Below, piece by piece: positions 32,970-41,945 of a stretch of DNA of 64,000 bases (its first letter is position 1; each line of letters starts with the position of its first letter). Below the pieces are notes generated by a model that did no database searches, was not told the origin of the DNA, and was given only the letters and a program-made list of their open reading frames with translations. This DNA is from an uncultured Algibacter sp. (GTDB lineage Bacteria > Bacteroidota > Bacteroidia > Flavobacteriales > Flavobacteriaceae): NCBI RefSeq assembly GCF_947490405.1, contig NZ_CANLGU010000007.1, positions 124,001 through 188,000 of the forward strand, read 5' to 3'. The translations under genes were made by a program, and so were the position numbers.

Positions 32970-34175
32970 ATGAAATTCGCCATCATCAAAGAACGCAAAA
33001 ACCCACCAGACCGTCGTGTAGTATTTTCACCATCAAAATTAGCAAAAGCAAGAGAAAAATATCCAGAAGCTACTTTCAAAGTTGAAGCTTCTGATATTCG
33101 CGTATTTTCAGATGAAGAATATATCGATGCTGGATTTGAAGTTACAAATAATGTTTCAGATTGTGATGTGATGATTGGTGTAAAAGAAGTCCCCATTGAC
33201 GCTCTTATTCCCAATAAAAAATACTTTTTCTTTTCGCACACCATTAAAAAGCAATCCTATAATAGAAAATTGTTACAAGCTATTTTAGAAAAGAACATTG
33301 AGTTGTATGACCATGAGACTATAGTAAGTGATAAGGGATTTAGATTGATAGGTTTTGGTCGTTATGCAGGTATTGTAGGTGCTTACAACGGTTTTAGAGC
33401 TTGGGGACTAAAATATAATTCATGGAATTTACCCAAGGCGGGTCCATTGCCAAATCAAGCAGCATTAATAAAAGAATTAAACAACATAGAATTGCCAAAT
33501 ATTAAAATATTGCTTACTGGTAGTGGTAAAGTATCTAACGGCTCTAAAGAAATGCTAGATGCTATGAACATCAAATCAGTTTCTGTTGAAAATTATTTAA
33601 ACAATACTTTTGATGAACCAGTGTATTGTAAAATTGATGTATTAGATTATAATAAAAGGTTGGATGGAACAGAAGCAACTGATGTATTTGATTTTTTCAA
33701 TTACCCTGAAAAATATGAGTCAGACTTTATGCGTTTTGCTAAAGTAACAAATTATTACATTGCTGGACATTTCTACGGAGATGGTGCACCATACTTATAC
33801 ACCAGAAACGACGTGAAATCTTCAGATTTTAATATTAAAGTAGTTGCAGACATAAGTTGTGATGTAGATGGGCCAGTAGCAACAACGTTAAGAGCTTCAA
33901 CCATTGCAGACCCTATTTATGGTTACGACCCACAAACAGAATCTGAAGTTGATTATAAAAATGAAAAAGCTATAACCGTTATGGCTGTAGATAATCTCCC
34001 TTGCGAACTTCCACAAGATGCTAGCGAAGGTTTTGGAGATATGTTTTTAAAACACGTAATACCTGCTTTTTTTAATAATGATAAGGATGGTATTTTAAAA
34101 CGCGCTAAAATTACGGGAAATGGAAAACTTACTGAGCGTTTTAGTTATTTACAAGACTATATAGAAGAAAAGTAA
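32970..34175 (+). CDS. NAD(P)-dependent oxidoreductase of the alanine/saccharopine dehydrogenase type
   Basis: 401 residues with the AlaDH/PNT layout. The N-terminal domain begins FAIIKERKNPPDRRVVFSP and has DVMIGVKEVPIDALIPNKKYFFFSHTIKKQ. The Rossmann domain contains LLTGSGKVSNGSKEML, and the C-terminal part has ADISCDVDGPVATTLRASTI. The order and spacing are closest to NAD-dependent saccharopine dehydrogenase (lysine-forming, LYS1-like), but the physiological substrate in bacteria of this group is uncertain. The nucleotide-binding glycine motif reads GSGKVSNG. It is followed 30 nt later by an SDR gene. Confidence 0.85.
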   Translation: MKFAIIKERKNPPDRRVVFSPSKLAKAREKYPEATFKVEASDIRVFSDEEYIDAGFEVTNNVSDCDVMIGVKEVPIDALIPNKKYFFFSHTIKKQSYNRKLLQAILEKNIELYDHETIVSDKGFRLIGFGRYAGIVGAYNGFRAWGLKYNSWNLPKAGPLPNQAALIKELNNIELPNIKILLTGSGKVSNGSKEMLDAMNIKSVSVENYLNNTFDEPVYCKIDVLDYNKRLDGTEATDVFDFFNYPEKYESDFMRFAKVTNYYIAGHFYGDGAPYLYTRNDVKSSDFNIKVVADISCDVDGPVATTLRASTIADPIYGYDPQTESEVDYKNEKAITVMAVDNLPCELPQDASEGFGDMFLKHVIPAFFNNDKDGILKRAKITGNGKLTERFSYLQDYIEEK

Positions 34176-34205
34176 TACTTTTACCATCTTGTAAATAAGT
34201 ACATC

Positions 34206-34985
34206 ATGAAAACAGCTTTGGTTACAGGTGCAGCATCTGGATTAGGTCTTGAGTTATCATTTTTGTTAGCAAAAGATCAATATAAGCTTGTGTTAATTGA
34301 TGTAGATGCTGCAAACCTTTTAAAAGCGAAAGAATCTATTTTGAAAGTGTTTGATGTTGAAGTGGAAACTTTGATTAAAGATCTAAGTCTCCCTGATATC
34401 TCCAAAAGCATCATGGAGGATATTAAAAACCAACACATAGATATACTTGTAAATAATGCAGGGTTTGGTTTATTCGGTTCATTTACAGAAACTGATTGGG
34501 AACGTGAATCAGAAATGTTACACCTACATGTATTAACTACTACACATCTAACAAAATTAGTGTTAGATGGTATGATAAAGCGCGGTTCGGGAAAAATTTT
34601 GAATATGTCATCTTTGGCAGCATTTCAACCAGGTCCTCTAATGTCAATTTATTATGCATCAAAAGGTTATATGCTATCATTTTCTGAGGCTATAGCAAAT
34701 GAATTAAAAGGTACTGGAGTAAGTGTAACAGCTTTATGCCCTGGCCCAACAAAAACGGCATTTCAACAAACTGTTTCTCAAAATACTTGTGATAATAAAA
34801 TAAAATTTAACATGGCAAATGCTAAGGAGGTTGCTCTTTATGGATATAAAGCCATGCATAAAGGAAAAGTGTATGCTATTCCAGGGGGCTTTAATAAGTT
34901 CTTGTCGATTTTACCAAGGTTAGTTCCAAGGAGGACTGCTACACATATTGTTAGAACAATCCAAAAGAAAAATAGACGAGATTAA
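34206..34985 (+). CDS. Short-chain dehydrogenase/reductase
   Basis: 259 residues. The coenzyme motif TGAASGLG (7-14) is followed by Asp at the end of the second strand (VLIDVDA), favouring NAD(H). NNAG and the active-site SS...YYASKGY (Ser, Tyr, Lys) are present, followed by CPGPTKTAF. The C-terminal extension with RLVPRR and IQKKNRR is typical of DltE/YqjQ-like SDRs, some of which have a membrane-associated tail. It is probably co-transcribed with the preceding dehydrogenase. Confidence 0.9.
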   Translation: MKTALVTGAASGLGLELSFLLAKDQYKLVLIDVDAANLLKAKESILKVFDVEVETLIKDLSLPDISKSIMEDIKNQHIDILVNNAGFGLFGSFTETDWERESEMLHLHVLTTTHLTKLVLDGMIKRGSGKILNMSSLAAFQPGPLMSIYYASKGYMLSFSEAIANELKGTGVSVTALCPGPTKTAFQQTVSQNTCDNKIKFNMANAKEVALYGYKAMHKGKVYAIPGGFNKFLSILPRLVPRRTATHIVRTIQKKNRRD

Positions 34986-35299
34986 GTTTTTAATGAATTA
35001 AATACACCCTATTAATCCTCTTAATTTAAAATATAAAAGTCTTTGCTAGGTTCTTAAAACATGGCTTATACTAGATATGTTTCAATTTCATAATTCATTC
35101 ATGCGATTTATGATTGATATGAACAGATTGAACTATCTCAAAGCCTAAATTTAAGAAAAACCAAATAATATAGTGAAAAACCAAGTTTTCAGAGTTTTAT
35201 GATGGATTAAAGGTAATCTGTAGTATATCATCAAAAAGAGCCTTTGGATTTCTGATGATTTCAAAAGTTTTTAAACGATAAAACATGAGGTGTTTTGTA
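34986..35299. other. Gene-poor spacer
   Basis: 314 bases of AT-rich sequence between the SDR gene and the convergent DUF2809 gene. I see no credible ORF, RNA gene, repeat from the families listed, or strong terminator. Confidence 0.5.
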
Positions 35300-35671
35300 T
35301 TATTCATGTGATATAAATTTTAAATCGATAATTAAAAAACATATAATTCCTAAGCCATAGGCTATCAAATCTGAAATTTGAAAAGTACTACCCAAAAGAA
35401 GTATAGCTGTTTTATTGTTTTCCATACCAAGTAGGCTAAGTATATTAATTAGTTGGAGTAACTCAATAGATAGGGCAAAAAGAAATACGGCAATTGCTAG
35501 GTTTGTAGAGTTTATTTTAAAGAAACTCTTAAAAAGGCAATAGATTAAAATTACTACTAGAAAATCACCAACGGTATGACGAATAAAACCAGTTTTAAGG
35601 AAAAATGCTATGAGTGCTTCTATTGTAAAAAGAGCTATTGTTAATATTAAGTATGTTTTGTTTATTTTCAT
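35300..35671 (-). CDS. DUF2809 membrane protein
   Basis: 123 residues, four hydrophobic segments. Residues such as RHTVGDFLVVILIYCLFKSFF, ALSIELLQL and DLIAYGLGI match the DUF2809 family of small integral membrane proteins of unknown function. Its ATG overlaps the stop of the preceding gene by 4 nt, so it is the last gene of a translationally coupled membrane-protein cluster. Confidence 0.85.
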   Translation of the reverse strand: MKINKTYLILTIALFTIEALIAFFLKTGFIRHTVGDFLVVILIYCLFKSFFKINSTNLAIAVFLFALSIELLQLINILSLLGMENNKTAILLLGSTFQISDLIAYGLGIICFLIIDLKFISHE

Positions 35672-36297
35672 ACAATGTCAATTTTTTTACCTAAATATTT
35701 AGGTTTTACATTAAACAGAATATCAATTGCGGCTTTTGTTCTTGCTAGATATTCTCGGAGCTTGGTTTTAAACCCATATTTCCCTTTAATGTCTTTTGCA
35801 TTAAAAGCAATTGCATTTATATTATAATGTTGTGCTAGGTATAAAGCACGTTCGTTATGAAACTTTTGAGAAATTAAAGTGAATTGAGATAGTCCAAAAA
35901 TTTCTTTTGCTCTTACAACTGAATCTAGAGTCCTAAATCCGGCATAATCTAGATAGATTTTATCTTCAGGAATACCCCGTTTTATAAGATCGTTTTTAAA
36001 ATTAGTTGGTTCGTCATAGCCTTTTCTACCGTTATCTCCACTCACTAAAATAAATTCAATCTTACCTGTTTTATATAATTTAACGGCCGCTTCTAAACGG
36101 TATTTGTAGTATAAATTGGTATTTCCATTCGAAGTATATTTACTAGCGCCCAGAACAAGGCCTACTTTATTTTTATTTAGTGTTTCTATATTGTCAAAAA
36201 CAAAATGTTTCGTTTTATGTGTTATTGCGAAATCGATCAATAATACAAGGATAATTACTATGATAGATAGATTAATTAGTCTTTTAAAATATGTCAT
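35668..36297 (-). CDS. ElyC/SanA/YdcF-family membrane protein
   Basis: 209 residues with one N-terminal transmembrane helix (about 6-26) and a DUF218 domain. VGLVLGASKYTSNGNTNLYYKYRLEAAVKLY, ILVSGDNGRKGYDE, YLDYAGFRTLDSVVRAKEIF and ISQKFHNERALYLA are the conserved blocks. It is closest to SanA (vancomycin sensitivity at high temperature), a protein linked to envelope integrity in E. coli. Four-base overlaps with both neighbours indicate coupling. Confidence 0.88.
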   Translation of the reverse strand: MTYFKRLINLSIIVIILVLLIDFAITHKTKHFVFDNIETLNKNKVGLVLGASKYTSNGNTNLYYKYRLEAAVKLYKTGKIEFILVSGDNGRKGYDEPTNFKNDLIKRGIPEDKIYLDYAGFRTLDSVVRAKEIFGLSQFTLISQKFHNERALYLAQHYNINAIAFNAKDIKGKYGFKTKLREYLARTKAAIDILFNVKPKYLGKKIDIV

Positions 36298-36677
36298 GCT
36301 TTTTTGTTTTTATGAGATTTTGCTAACCAAGTCCAAGATTTTAATAAAGTAAAAAAGGCTGAGATTATAAAAGCTACGGAAAAAATATTAAGGTTGGATG
36401 TAATAAGCCCATAACTACAAAGCGTAAAAAGTATTATGGCATAAAAAGGAAAATAGGTTTTTAAAATAGTATCTGAATCTTTAGATTCATTCTTAGCCCA
36501 AAAAAACGGACATATAGTCAAGCATATAACTATTAAGCAGCAAAAGCCAATTGGTATAAACGAAAGGAAAACATAAGGAAACATATCTAGCATAAACTTT
36601 TCTTCAGAAAAAATTATAGCCCAAAAAATGATGAATGATAGTCCTGTAGCTTTTAGTATAGTTAAAGATGTATTCAC
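36294..36677 (-). CDS. Small integral membrane protein, unknown
   Basis: 127 residues with four hydrophobic stretches (about 8-25, 32-55, 72-90 and 92-112). A charged loop (WAKNESKDSD) lies between the second and third. There is no recognisable motif. It overlaps the SanA-like gene by 4 nt and follows the DUF4153-like gene by 6 nt. Confidence 0.7.
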   Translation of the reverse strand: MNTSLTILKATGLSFIIFWAIIFSEEKFMLDMFPYVFLSFIPIGFCCLIVICLTICPFFWAKNESKDSDTILKTYFPFYAIILFTLCSYGLITSNLNIFSVAFIISAFFTLLKSWTWLAKSHKNKKA

Positions 36678-36683
36678 AATATT

Positions 36684-38063
36684 TTATTTGAGTTTAAAAT
36701 TGTCAAATTGTGATTCTTGCCAAGATTTATTCTTGAGTTCGCGCAAGTAGTTTTTAAATTTTCGGTTGATGGTTAGAGTCTTTTTATCATTTAAATTGTT
36801 TTTATCTAAATAATTTTTGAGAATAAAAGCATTGTTGTTTGAAAGTTCTATCAAGTAATTAAAATCCATAGATTTTGCATAATTTAAATTATAAATAGTG
36901 ATATAACTATCCCAGTTTATTGTAGAGGATACTATCAAAATAGTAAAAGCAGTTACAGTATTAATTCTAAATAAATACCAAAAGTTTTTTAGGTCTTTTA
37001 CTTTTATAAAAGTGGTTACCAAACCAATAACCGTTAATAGTAAATAAACTAAAACACCGATGCGTTTATATGTTAAACCGAAGTAATAAATATATTGGGC
37101 ATCTTTAATAATTATATTTATTACAAGAATGGCGTTAAGTATAATCCAAGTGTAAGCAACGAGTTTTAGGTTTTTATTTTTTTTGTAAAAATTAAGATCT
37201 CCTCTAAAGAAGTATAGAATAATAATGATAGCAATTATTATTGAAGCAATTAAAGCATTTATACCACTATGAACTTGATTAGAAAACACTGATGCTCTTA
37301 AATCGTTTGAAGATAATAGATAAGTAATATCAGTTATAAGAAAAATAATTATTAACGCATTTAAAGCTGTAATTAAAATAAAACCAAATTGATGTTCTTT
37401 TTTAAGATTATCCGTTTCTATGCTTTCTTGATAAGGAAGTATGTTACCAGTTTGAACATCATTTATTGTTGCAGGATCGACAATTACTGGGTTTGAAATA
37501 TTACTTAGTAAATAGTAACCGCATAAAGCCACCAAAATCCACTGAAAATTGATAATTGAAAAATCAATATCATTTATTAAACCATTAAACATTGGATTAC
37601 CATTTTTATAAAGACTTATAAAAATGGTAAGAATAATTAAGGGAATACCAATGATTTTTGCGAGATGTAAATAATCAATTTCTTTTTTTGATTCAACTTT
37701 TTGTTCATTTTCGTTGACACCAAAATTTCTATGAAATAATCCAGCAATGCATGTATATAAACCGTTTAACCAATTAACATAAATTGAAGAGTTTTGTTCC
37801 GAAACTTGACCAATTAATGTTATAAAAGCTATGGTATTGGCAATTATTGATAAGGAGTTATTGTAAATAAATATTGAAGCAGCAGTGATAAGATAAAGTA
37901 CTGCATAAGCAATGGTGCTTTTTTGTTTAAAAGCATTTTTATTGTAGATAATTAGAACAATTAAGGTTAAAATATTGAAAATAGAAAGGTTTAAGCCTAT
38001 TCCTTGTTTATGAAACAAGGTGCTAAATAATAAGGCGCCGATAATTAATGGAATGTTTTTCAT
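36684..38063 (-). CDS. DUF4153/DUF4173-like polytopic membrane protein
   Basis: 459 residues with about ten to twelve predicted transmembrane helices and a soluble C-terminal tail after residue 415 (LDKNNLNDKKTLTINRKF...). The family (YVYLLLT-type segments TYKRIGVLVYLLLTVIGLVTTF, and INWDSYITIYNLNYAK) is described as DUF4153/4173, with unknown role. It stands in a same-strand run with the SanA-like and Coq4-like genes. Confidence 0.8.
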   Translation of the reverse strand: MKNIPLIIGALLFSTLFHKQGIGLNLSIFNILTLIVLIIYNKNAFKQKSTIAYAVLYLITAASIFIYNNSLSIIANTIAFITLIGQVSEQNSSIYVNWLNGLYTCIAGLFHRNFGVNENEQKVESKKEIDYLHLAKIIGIPLIILTIFISLYKNGNPMFNGLINDIDFSIINFQWILVALCGYYLLSNISNPVIVDPATINDVQTGNILPYQESIETDNLKKEHQFGFILITALNALIIIFLITDITYLLSSNDLRASVFSNQVHSGINALIASIIIAIIIILYFFRGDLNFYKKNKNLKLVAYTWIILNAILVINIIIKDAQYIYYFGLTYKRIGVLVYLLLTVIGLVTTFIKVKDLKNFWYLFRINTVTAFTILIVSSTINWDSYITIYNLNYAKSMDFNYLIELSNNNAFILKNYLDKNNLNDKKTLTINRKFKNYLRELKNKSWQESQFDNFKLK

Positions 38064-38075
38064 TTTTGACTAATT

Positions 38076-38576
38076 TTAAATAGTTTTATATTGATACATT
38101 GATTTAATTTGATGTTTTAAGAAAATGGCTGACCTTAAGTCATTCATAGAAACCAATAGAAGGTTCTTATAATTAAAATGATAGAATGCGTTTGCTGTTT
38201 TACCTAAGCAAAAAGATTTATAATAGTAATTGAAATATTCAGGAAGCACTATACCACCAAAAACAGCAGCTCCTATTGCATATAAACTTCTTTTTCCATT
38301 TCCAATGCATAAGTATTGTAAAGCTATTTCGTCTTCAACTTTAGTTTTATAACCAGTTAATGTATGGTATGCATCATGACGTTCTCCTTTTGGGATCAAT
38401 TCAAAATTGTTTTCATTAAGAAAGATGCCTAAGTGCTTACCAAATGAGTCTTCAGGATAATTTAAAAGGTCCCCTTTTTTAATACCCCAAGGTTTACGAT
38501 TTATAAATAAATCACCATAAATCTTTTGAGATTTTTTAAACAACCATGCTATTAGTTTTTTTCTATGTTTCATCAC
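38076..38576 (-). CDS. Coq4-family-like protein
   Basis: 166 residues without signal peptide. The core GERHDAYHTLTGYKTKVEDEIALQYLCIGNG contains an HDxxH-type motif like the metal-binding motif of the ubiquinone-biosynthesis protein Coq4. GIVLPEYFNYYYKSFCLGK and a later F-x-x-N pattern are also consistent. Flavobacteriaceae use menaquinone, so a role in ubiquinone synthesis is unlikely and this is presumably a paralogue with another substrate. It lies 12 nt upstream of the DUF4153-like gene. Confidence 0.7.
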   Translation of the reverse strand: MMKHRKKLIAWLFKKSQKIYGDLFINRKPWGIKKGDLLNYPEDSFGKHLGIFLNENNFELIPKGERHDAYHTLTGYKTKVEDEIALQYLCIGNGKRSLYAIGAAVFGGIVLPEYFNYYYKSFCLGKTANAFYHFNYKNLLLVSMNDLRSAIFLKHQIKSMYQYKTI

Positions 38577-38657
38577 TTATAGTAAAGTACTTTGGATTAC
38601 AAAGTAAATTGATAAAAAAATTTGTTTTCTATTTTGTATTCTTGCAAAGGCAAGGGG

Positions 38658-38951
38658 TTATTGTTTGTTAATTAATTTTTCAAGGGCGTCAATATGTTTT
38701 TTAAATGCTTCTCTTCCTAGTTTTGTGGTAGAGTAACGAGTGTTTGGTTTTCGGCCTATAAATTGCTTTTCTACTTTTATATATTCTTCTTTTTCAAGGG
38801 CTTTGGTATGGCTAGCTAAATTGCCATCTGTAGCTCCTAAAAGTTCTTTTAGCATATTAAAATCGGCATACTCATTTACCATTAGAATGGACATGATGCC
38901 TAATCTAATGCGATGATCGAATGCTTTATTTATGTTGGTTATTATACTCAT
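38658..38951 (-). CDS. Winged-helix transcriptional regulator (MarR/ArsR-like)
   Basis: 97 residues with an N-terminal helix-turn-helix (DHRIRLGIMSILMVNEYADFNMLKELLGATDGNLASHTKALE) and a wing (YIKVEKQFIGRKPNTRYS). This is the small DUF/HTH_34-type regulator common in Bacteroidota, usually encoded just upstream of membrane genes it may regulate. The two genes preceding it on the same strand (36-aa protein and 4-TM protein) are probably in one transcript with it. Confidence 0.85.
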   Translation of the reverse strand: MSIITNINKAFDHRIRLGIMSILMVNEYADFNMLKELLGATDGNLASHTKALEKEEYIKVEKQFIGRKPNTRYSTTKLGREAFKKHIDALEKLINKQ

Positions 38952-38957
38952 TATAAC

Positions 38958-39068
38958 TTAACTTCCTGCCCAAGGTGTTCCAAAAATACCAACACCTAAT
39001 TCTATCCATACTAGAATCAAAACTATGATAATTAATAATATTATAACTAGTTTTTTTCTTTTACTCAT
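38958..39068 (-). CDS. 36-residue single-helix membrane protein
   Basis: Sequence MSKRKKLVIILLIIIVLILV followed by WIELGVGIFGTPWAGS. It has a basic N-terminus, one hydrophobic helix and a short C-terminal tail. Its ATG overlaps the stop codon of the upstream four-helix protein (TAATG), which is strong support for translation. It is shorter than most gene-finding cut-offs. It sits between the four-helix protein and the winged-helix regulator. Confidence 0.75.
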   Translation of the reverse strand: MSKRKKLVIILLIIIVLILVWIELGVGIFGTPWAGS

Positions 39069-39676
39069 TATGATTTATCATATTTAAAATGCATCCAAGT
39101 ACCATAAATAATATGCATAATTCCAAAACCTATTACCCATAGCCAAAATCCGTAACCAGGTTCATAGGCTCCAATTAAACCTAATCCAATTTGAATGTAT
39201 CCTAAATACTGAATATCTCCAATACTATACTTAGATGCATTTACTAATGCTAAACCATAAAAAATTAACATTAAACCACCCGATTGACCATACTTTCCTT
39301 GACTTAAAATAATTAAGATATAGAGACCACCAACTATTAAGGGTATTAAGAAGTTAATTACTAAACGTCTGGAAGTAGTATCCCAAATTTTGGCTCCATC
39401 TTTTTTAGCTTTTCGGGTAGTTAATAGTATTCCAGTACTAATGCTTAAAAGTGCTATAATGGCTAAGGTTAACAAGCAGGATTCAAAAACCCAACCATTA
39501 AGTGTTAAAACACCACTACTGTATGTTATTACTAACCAATAGGCTATAGCTGCACCTATTAAAGCATAAATACCTGCCAAAATTCCAGATAGTCCACTAA
39601 GCGAAATAAAGCGTGATGATTTATTCATCATATCTTTAATATCACTTATGTCTTTTAAATAATCTTTTGATTCCAT
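39068..39676 (-). CDS. Four- to six-helix membrane protein, unknown
   Basis: I start the gene at the ATG at 39676 (MESKDYLKDISDIKDMMNKS). The longer frame to 39850 has no conserved character and overlaps the divergent DUF1801 gene. The 202-residue product has an amphipathic N-terminus and about six transmembrane segments (FISLSGLSGILAGIYALIGA and so on, ending YGTWMHFKYDKS). Such proteins are commonly encoded with a small winged-helix regulator in Bacteroidota. Function unknown. Confidence 0.75.
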   Translation of the reverse strand: MESKDYLKDISDIKDMMNKSSRFISLSGLSGILAGIYALIGAAIAYWLVITYSSGVLTLNGWVFESCLLTLAIIALLSISTGILLTTRKAKKDGAKIWDTTSRRLVINFLIPLIVGGLYILIILSQGKYGQSGGLMLIFYGLALVNASKYSIGDIQYLGYIQIGLGLIGAYEPGYGFWLWVIGFGIMHIIYGTWMHFKYDKS

Positions 39677-39766
39677 TTTAAAGTACTTTGAATTGCAAAG
39701 TAAATAAATATTTTTGAATTTTGCTTTATAAATTTTTGTTAATTTAATAATTATTAAAGTTTGAAA

Positions 39767-40135
39767 ATGAATCCAGCTGAAGAATATATATTGAATCAAC
39801 CCGAACCATACCGTTCTATTTTGATGCATATTCAAGTTATTATAGAGCACACTATTCCTGAGGTTGAATTAAAATACAAATGGCGAATTCCTTGTTATTA
39901 CATAGGAGAGACGCCAATGTGCTACCTTAATGCTAGTCATAAAAAACAATTTGTGGATATTGGATTTTGGCATTCTGCTTATCTGGATAAGTTTGATGCG
40001 TATTTGGTTAGCGAAAATCGTAAGGTTGTTAAATCGTTACGCTATAAATCTGTAGAAGAGATTGATGATGCTATTTTTATTGCTATCCTAGAGGAGGCAA
40101 AAAAGCAAAAAGGAAAATCGTTTTATAATAAGTAA
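39767..40135 (+). CDS. DUF1801 (YdhG-like) protein
   Basis: About 122 residues from the ATG at 39767 (MNPAEEYILNQPEPYR). A TTG two codons earlier is less likely. It matches DUF1801/YdhG: LMHIQVIIEHTIPEVELKYKWRIPCYYIGETPMCYLNASHKKQFVDIGFWHS. Members bind iron-scavenging or small-molecule ligands in a few studied cases; the role here is unknown. It stands alone. Confidence 0.88.
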   Translation: MNPAEEYILNQPEPYRSILMHIQVIIEHTIPEVELKYKWRIPCYYIGETPMCYLNASHKKQFVDIGFWHSAYLDKFDAYLVSENRKVVKSLRYKSVEEIDDAIFIAILEEAKKQKGKSFYNK

Positions 40136-40156
40136 ATTGGTTTTGTAAGCTAAATT

Positions 40157-40393
40157 CTAGTTATGAGAACCATCACAGTATGGTGGATTTTTAGTTTGTT
40201 TGCAAGTGCACAGGTAAGCTGTTTTATTTTCTTCAACAGTAAATACCATCGAAGGTGTTGCTTTTTCGGCTCTGTGAGATCCGTTGCAGAAGGGTTGCTC
40301 GTTACTATGTCCGCAGGTACACCATGCATAGTTTTTATTAGCTTCTAGTTCACATTGTATTGGAGCATCTCCTCCTCGTTTATTGTTTTCCAT
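40157..40393 (-). CDS. Double CDGSH iron-sulfur protein
   Basis: 78 residues containing two CDGSH motifs: C-T-C-GHSNEQPF-C-NGSH and C-T-C-KQTKNPPY-C-DGSH. Each supplies three cysteines and one histidine, so each can hold one [2Fe-2S] cluster. No transmembrane helix is present, so it is a soluble mitoNEET-type protein. Double-motif forms are known in bacteria; their function is not settled. Confidence 0.93.
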   Translation of the reverse strand: MENNKRGGDAPIQCELEANKNYAWCTCGHSNEQPFCNGSHRAEKATPSMVFTVEENKTAYLCTCKQTKNPPYCDGSHN

Positions 40394-40433
40394 AGTATTT
40401 TTTTAAGACAATTTTTATCTAAGATACTATTTA

Positions 40434-41252
40434 TTATAAACTGTTTATAGTTTTTCTGATGGTAACTAGGTTAGTTAATAACGATTCTAAATTATCGAGG
40501 TGTAGCATATTGGCTCCATCACTTTTTGCATTAGCAGGATCAAAATGTGTCTCTATAAATAAACCATCTACATGATTTACTACACCTGCTCTGGCAATAG
40601 TTTCAATCATATCTGGTCGTCCACCAGTGACTCCAGCAGATTGGTTAGGTTGTTGTAAAGAGTGGGTAACATCTAAAACCGTTGGTGCATATTGACGCAT
40701 GGTTGGGATACCTCGAAAATCTACAATCATATCTTGATAACCAAACATGGTGCCTCTATCTGTTATCCAAGCTTTGTTGCTACCAGTATCTTTTACTTTT
40801 TGTACGGCGTGTTTCATGGCTTCGGGGCTCATGAATTGTCCTTTTTTTAAGTTTACTACTTTACCGGTTTCTGCAGCGGCAACTACCAAATCGGTTTGGC
40901 GTACTAAGAACGCTGGAATTTGCAATACATCAACATATTCTGCTGCTTTTATAGCATCAGAAATTTCATGAATATCGGTTACGGTTGGTACATCAAACGT
41001 TTCTGAAACTTTTCGAAGAATTTTTAGTGCTTTTTCATCGCCTATTCCAGTAAAACTATCAATTCTACTTCGGTTAGCTTTTTTGAAGCTGCCTTTAAAT
41101 ACATAAGGGATTTCTAATTTATCTGTGATTGATATTACCTTTTCGGCTATGCGTAGTGCCATATCTTCGCCTTCGATGGCACATGGGCCGCATAATAGAA
41201 AAAAGTTATTAGAATTTGTATGCTTTATTTTTGGAATGTCCGTCAGCTTCAT
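40434..41252 (-). CDS. kdsA: 3-deoxy-8-phosphooctulonate (KDO-8-P) synthase
   Basis: 272 residues. Condenses phosphoenolpyruvate with arabinose 5-phosphate to KDO-8-phosphate for lipid A core. Motifs: LLCGPCAIEGED, YVFKGSFKKANRSR, VDVLQIPAFLVRQTDL, VNLKKGQFMSPEAM, LDVTHSLQQPNQSAGVTGGRP and LFIETHFDPANAKSDGANM. It is a lipopolysaccharide precursor enzyme, located a few kb from the surface-glycan locus. The direct neighbours are unrelated. Confidence 0.96.
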   Translation of the reverse strand: MKLTDIPKIKHTNSNNFFLLCGPCAIEGEDMALRIAEKVISITDKLEIPYVFKGSFKKANRSRIDSFTGIGDEKALKILRKVSETFDVPTVTDIHEISDAIKAAEYVDVLQIPAFLVRQTDLVVAAAETGKVVNLKKGQFMSPEAMKHAVQKVKDTGSNKAWITDRGTMFGYQDMIVDFRGIPTMRQYAPTVLDVTHSLQQPNQSAGVTGGRPDMIETIARAGVVNHVDGLFIETHFDPANAKSDGANMLHLDNLESLLTNLVTIRKTINSL

Positions 41253-41355
41253 TTATGTAAAATTTAAGCCGTAAAGTTACAAAAAGGAGTTTTAACGTTT
41301 TTGATAAATTAGCACTGGCTTTACTAAAATATATTTGGTGTTGGCAGATTTACCC

Positions 41356-41435
41356 GCGTTAGGGATTGAAGCGGCATCCTTTTTTGTTTTTCTCAAAAAA
41401 GATATAGCGTAAAGCCCGACCCTAAGGGTAACGCC
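41356..41435 (-). repeat. Dispersed GCGTTA-ended repeat (copy 8, subtype A, compact)
   Basis: In its own orientation: GGGCGTTACCCTTAGGGTCG, GGCTTTACGCTATATCTTTT, AAAAAGGATGCCGCTTC, AATCCCTAACGCGGG. At 80 bp it is the most compact and complete subtype A copy and best defines the core. Confidence 0.8.
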
Positions 41436-41443
41436 CAAAGGTT

Positions 41444-41803
41444 TTACAACGTTTTGTTGAGACTGTTTTTTATAATCCAAAGCGCCATAACGAGGCTTCC
41501 GAAAACAAATAATCCACCATACATCATGAGTTGTTTTACAGGTTGAGAAAGAGATACTATTTGCAAAATATCTGATAGATAGGCTAGTATAAGGTACGAT
41601 GAGATACATACAAATGAGATGCCTAATGTTAAATTTAGATTTTTATTAGGCTTGATGATTTGCCATAAAAACGGAATTCCAAATAATAAAATGGGGTAGG
41701 CTGTTATGTCTTCACTTTTATTTAAAATGGTAAACCAATATGCAGAAATGGCAATAAAATAAAGGTATGGGATAAACTTTGTATATCGAGAGACTAGGGA
41801 CAT
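41444..41803 (-). CDS. Small integral membrane protein, unknown
   Basis: 119 residues with four hydrophobic helices (about 10-25, 35-50, 56-75 and 88-110). No family recognised. The dispersed repeat at 41356-41435 ends only 8 nt beyond its stop codon. Confidence 0.65.
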   Translation of the reverse strand: MSLVSRYTKFIPYLYFIAISAYWFTILNKSEDITAYPILLFGIPFLWQIIKPNKNLNLTLGISFVCISSYLILAYLSDILQIVSLSQPVKQLMMYGGLFVFGSLVMALWIIKNSLNKTL

Positions 41804-41945
41804 GTTGAGAGATTTACTATTAGTTAGAGTGGTTAAACATTAAAATTAACGAAAACGTAGCTTAAAAAATTATAATAGCTTTTAATTATAACATATTTTT
41901 AACTAAATAACACGTACATTTGCACGCTTAAAATAAGGCACTATT

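Noticed and set aside
41292-41609. Minus-strand frame with GVTLRVGLYAISF next to kdsA
   Set aside because: It is the translation of the dispersed repeat at 41356-41435 plus antisense of the small membrane protein; the same peptide style arises at 6949-7152 from another repeat copy.
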